Shown: positions 62,134 to 64,000 of the stretch, in pieces
Numbering within the stretch: position 1 is the stretch's first letter
How the letters are laid out: every line of letters begins with the position of its first letter
Assembly: GCF_017876625.1 (NCBI RefSeq)
Contig: NZ_JAGIOH010000001.1
Location: 6,717,501 to 6,781,500 of the forward strand
Reading direction: 5' to 3'
Source: Streptomyces syringium
Lineage (GTDB): Bacteria > Actinomycetota > Actinomycetes > Streptomycetales > Streptomycetaceae
Length of the DNA stretch: 64,000 nucleotides
Position numbers and translations under genes: made by a program
The notes under the pieces: generated by a model
Seen by the model: only the letters and a program-made list of their open reading frames with translations
Databases searched by the model: none
Told to the model about the DNA's origin: nothing

Positions 62134-63006
62134 ATGCGGGTGGGATTTGCGGGACTGGGGTCCATGGGCGGAGGGATGTGCCGTCGCCTCGCGGAGCGCG
62201 GGTTCGACGTGGTCGCGTACGACGCCGATCCGAGCGTCGCCGCGGCGGCCGGTGAGCACCCGGGCGTGCGCACGGCGGAGGGCATCGCCGACCTGGCCGC
62301 CCCGGTGGTGATCACCATGCTCCCCGACGGAGCGGCGGTCCGGCAGGTGGCCGATGAGCTGCTCCCGCACCTCGCCGCCGGCTCCCTGATCGTCGACACG
62401 GGCTCCTCGGCACCCGAGGACACGCTGGCCCTCGGCCGCGCGGCCGCCGGGCACGAGGTGTCCGTGGTGGACGCGCCGGTCTCCGGCTCCCCGGCCGCCG
62501 CGCGTGCGGGTGAGCTGACGCTGATGGCCGCGGGCGAGACCGAGCACGTGGCACGGGCGGAGCAGGTACTCGGCGCGCTCGGCACGGTGTACCGGGTGGG
62601 GCCCGCGGGCGCGGGCCACGCGCTGAAGGCGCTCAACAACCTGCTCTCCGCGGTCAATCTCGCCGCGGTCGCCGAAGTCATGCTCGCCGGGCGGGCGTTC
62701 GGCCTCGAACCCGCGGCGATGCTGGAGGTGATCAACGCCTCCACCGGCCGCAACCACGCCTCGCAGACCAAGATCCCCGACCATGTGCTGCCCGGTACCT
62801 TCGACTCGGGCTTCGCGCTGCGGCTGATGCTCAAGGACATCCGCATCGGCACGTCGCTGCTCGACTCCGCGGGCGGCCCCGCCGCCTTCGGCCACGCCTG
62901 CCGGGAGCTGTGGGAGAAGGCGCACGACGAACTGCCGGCGGGCGCCGACAACGTCGAGGTCGTGCGCTGGCTGGAGAACGCATCGGGACGGGAGCTGCGC
63001 GCATGA
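62134..63006 (+). CDS. 3-Hydroxyisobutyrate dehydrogenase-like beta-hydroxyacid dehydrogenase
   Basis: 290 residues. NAD(P)-binding GFAGLGSMGGGMCRRLAERG is at the N-terminus, with an Asp at the second beta-strand end (YDADPS). The substrate-binding block DAPVSGSPAAARAGELTLMA and the catalytic Lys in GAGHALKALNN near residue 167 follow. It oxidises or reduces a beta-hydroxy acid, often one bearing a CH2OH group, which is exactly what a PanB-type step would create. AAAGGAACGG lies upstream of ATG 62134. Its stop overlaps the ATP-grasp start (ATGA at 63003-63006). Confidence 0.88.
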   Translation: MRVGFAGLGSMGGGMCRRLAERGFDVVAYDADPSVAAAAGEHPGVRTAEGIADLAAPVVITMLPDGAAVRQVADELLPHLAAGSLIVDTGSSAPEDTLALGRAAAGHEVSVVDAPVSGSPAAARAGELTLMAAGETEHVARAEQVLGALGTVYRVGPAGAGHALKALNNLLSAVNLAAVAEVMLAGRAFGLEPAAMLEVINASTGRNHASQTKIPDHVLPGTFDSGFALRLMLKDIRIGTSLLDSAGGPAAFGHACRELWEKAHDELPAGADNVEVVRWLENASGRELRA

Positions 63007-64000
63007 CACACGGGAACGCACCGCGGATCGCGGTCATCGGCGGCCAGGTCGCCGCCCTGAAGAAGGCACGGAAGGCCGGCTTCGACATCGTCTGGGTGCA
63101 CGGCCCGCACGAACTCGACCCGTCGGGCCTGGAGCTGGTGGCCGAGGCCCATCTCACGGACTACCGCGACCCGCAGGCCGTCGCCGATCTCCTCGCCGCC
63201 GTGCACCGGCACCGGCCGCTGGCCCGGGTCGTCTCGATCATCGAGGACGGCCTGGAGTCGGCGGCGGCCGCGACCACGGCGCTCGGCCTGCCGGGCACCG
63301 GCCTCGACACCGTCCGCGTGCTGCAGGACAAGCTGGCCTTCCGGGAGCTGCTCGCCGAGCGGGGCATCGAAGGCGTCGCCGCCCGCCTGGGGCACGACGA
63401 GGCCGATATCCGCGCCTTCGTCGCCGAGTTCGGGCCCGCGGTGATCAAGCCCAGGTACGGGTCCGGCAGCCTCGGCGTGCGGCTGGTGCAGGGCCCCGAG
63501 GCGGTCGCGGACGTCGCGGCCTGGGCAGCGGAGTTCGGGCTGCACACGTTCGTGATGGAGCAGTATCTGCAGGGCCCCGAGTTCAGCGTGGAGGCGTTCA
63601 GCTTCGCGGGCGAGCACGTGGTCATCGCGTACACGGCCAAGGAGAAGCTGGACTCGTTCGTCGAGGTCGGGCACGTACAGCCGGCGGGCCTCGACGCGGA
63701 CGCCACCGCCCGGATCGATGCGCTGGTCGGCAGGATGCTGGACGCCGTCGGAGTCAAGGACGGCCCCTCGCACAGCGAGGTGATCCTCACCGCCGACGGC
63801 CCCCGCCTGGTGGAGTCCCACAACCGGCGCGGCGGCGACCGGATCACCGACCTGACCCACGAGGTGTACGGGACCGACATCGACGCCCTGGGCTTCCTCT
63901 GGTACGCGGACCGCACCGCGCCCATCACGCCGGGGCCGGCCAGGGGCGGCGGCGCCATCCGCTTCCTGACCGCCGAGCCGGGCATCGTCGAGTCCGTCAC
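63003..64000 (+). CDS. ATP-grasp ligase, second copy (cut by window end)
   Basis: At least 332 codons from ATG 63003, open to the edge. PRIAVIGGQVAALKKARKAG begins a Rossmann-like N-domain. The ATP-grasp core has AVIKPRYGSGSLGVRLVQG near residue 145, MEQYLQGPEFSVEAFSF (metal-binding region) and LVESHNRRGGDRITDLTHE with the Glu and Asn that bind Mg2+. This is the carboxylate-amine ligase type, similar in layout to the enzymes that build dipeptide natural products. It is translationally coupled to the dehydrogenase. With the first ATP-grasp gene it gives the cluster two candidate amide-bond formers and no NRPS. Confidence 0.85.
   Translation, partial: MTHGNAPRIAVIGGQVAALKKARKAGFDIVWVHGPHELDPSGLELVAEAHLTDYRDPQAVADLLAAVHRHRPLARVVSIIEDGLESAAAATTALGLPGTGLDTVRVLQDKLAFRELLAERGIEGVAARLGHDEADIRAFVAEFGPAVIKPRYGSGSLGVRLVQGPEAVADVAAWAAEFGLHTFVMEQYLQGPEFSVEAFSFAGEHVVIAYTAKEKLDSFVEVGHVQPAGLDADATARIDALVGRMLDAVGVKDGPSHSEVILTADGPRLVESHNRRGGDRITDLTHEVYGTDIDALGFLWYADRTAPITPGPARGGGAIRFLTAEPGIVESV

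Overview
The window is high-GC actinobacterial chromosome, almost certainly Streptomyces. GTG and TTG starts are frequent, 4-base stop/start overlaps are common, and the gene set is typical of the genus: a tandem Family 2B encapsulin shell pair, a Roadblock/LC7 protein, a DUF6397-like protein, a Ski2-like helicase with a DUF3516-type tail, a PNGase A-like secreted amidase and an Fpr-type ferredoxin reductase. I saw no rRNA, tRNA, IS element, prophage or CRISPR array.

Layout. 1-2.4 kb (minus strand): two tandem Family 2B encapsulin shell genes, the second cut by the window edge, with a 13-bp hairpin between them and an 86-bp tract identical in both. 2.5-13 kb: secreted phosphodiester glycosidase, PI-PLC/GDPD-like protein, proline-rich membrane protein, YceI protein, SNF2 helicase plus SWIM protein, fatty acid desaturase. 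13-24 kb: methyltransferase, an internally deleted PPOX/F420 oxidoreductase remnant, Roadblock protein, TesB thioesterase, Ski2-like helicase, YdjM-like membrane protein, and a heterodimeric ABC exporter whose two halves have lost complementary ATP-site motifs. 24-34 kb: PNGase A-like amidase, a divergent MarR/ABC exporter pair, SGNH hydrolase, class III CoA-transferase, GH2 beta-galactosidase. 34-40 kb: a flavin monooxygenase-lutA-lutB-lutC operon, a YjbQ protein, a D,D-carboxypeptidase and an Lrp-type regulator. 40-51 kb: FUSC protein, lactonase, degenerate CbiX-like protein, BadF-type kinase, uracil-DNA glycosylase, a divergent ene-reductase/ArsR pair, FprA-like reductase, HAD phosphatase and a membrane protein.

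51.7-64 kb is the most interesting part: an apparent specialised-metabolite gene cluster with no visible PKS or NRPS. It runs: ATP-grasp ligase (minus strand), orphan CitB-type response regulator, then a tightly overlapping plus-strand operon of NtaA/DszA-type flavin monooxygenase, class I/II aminotransferase, ketopantoate hydroxymethyltransferase (PanB) homologue, EctB-like class III aminotransferase, AurF-type diiron N-oxygenase, MFS transporter and TauE/SafE transporter. A 3-hydroxyisobutyrate dehydrogenase-like enzyme and a second ATP-grasp ligase, cut by the window end, follow. All seven metal ligands of AurF are found at a constant offset in the diiron enzyme. The gene set suggests a pathway that builds one or more branched, hydroxymethylated or diamino acids, oxygenates an amine nitrogen and joins the unit by ATP-grasp amide ligation. 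The product is unknown to me.

The first ATP-grasp promoter and the main operon promoter share a 13-bp element, CCGAGGTAAAGCC, followed in both by exactly 40 nt and then CTAG inside a TAGNNT-type -10. The start codon lies 51-54 nt further on. This ties the divergent ATP-grasp gene to the operon and suggests one activator, plausibly the response regulator encoded between them.
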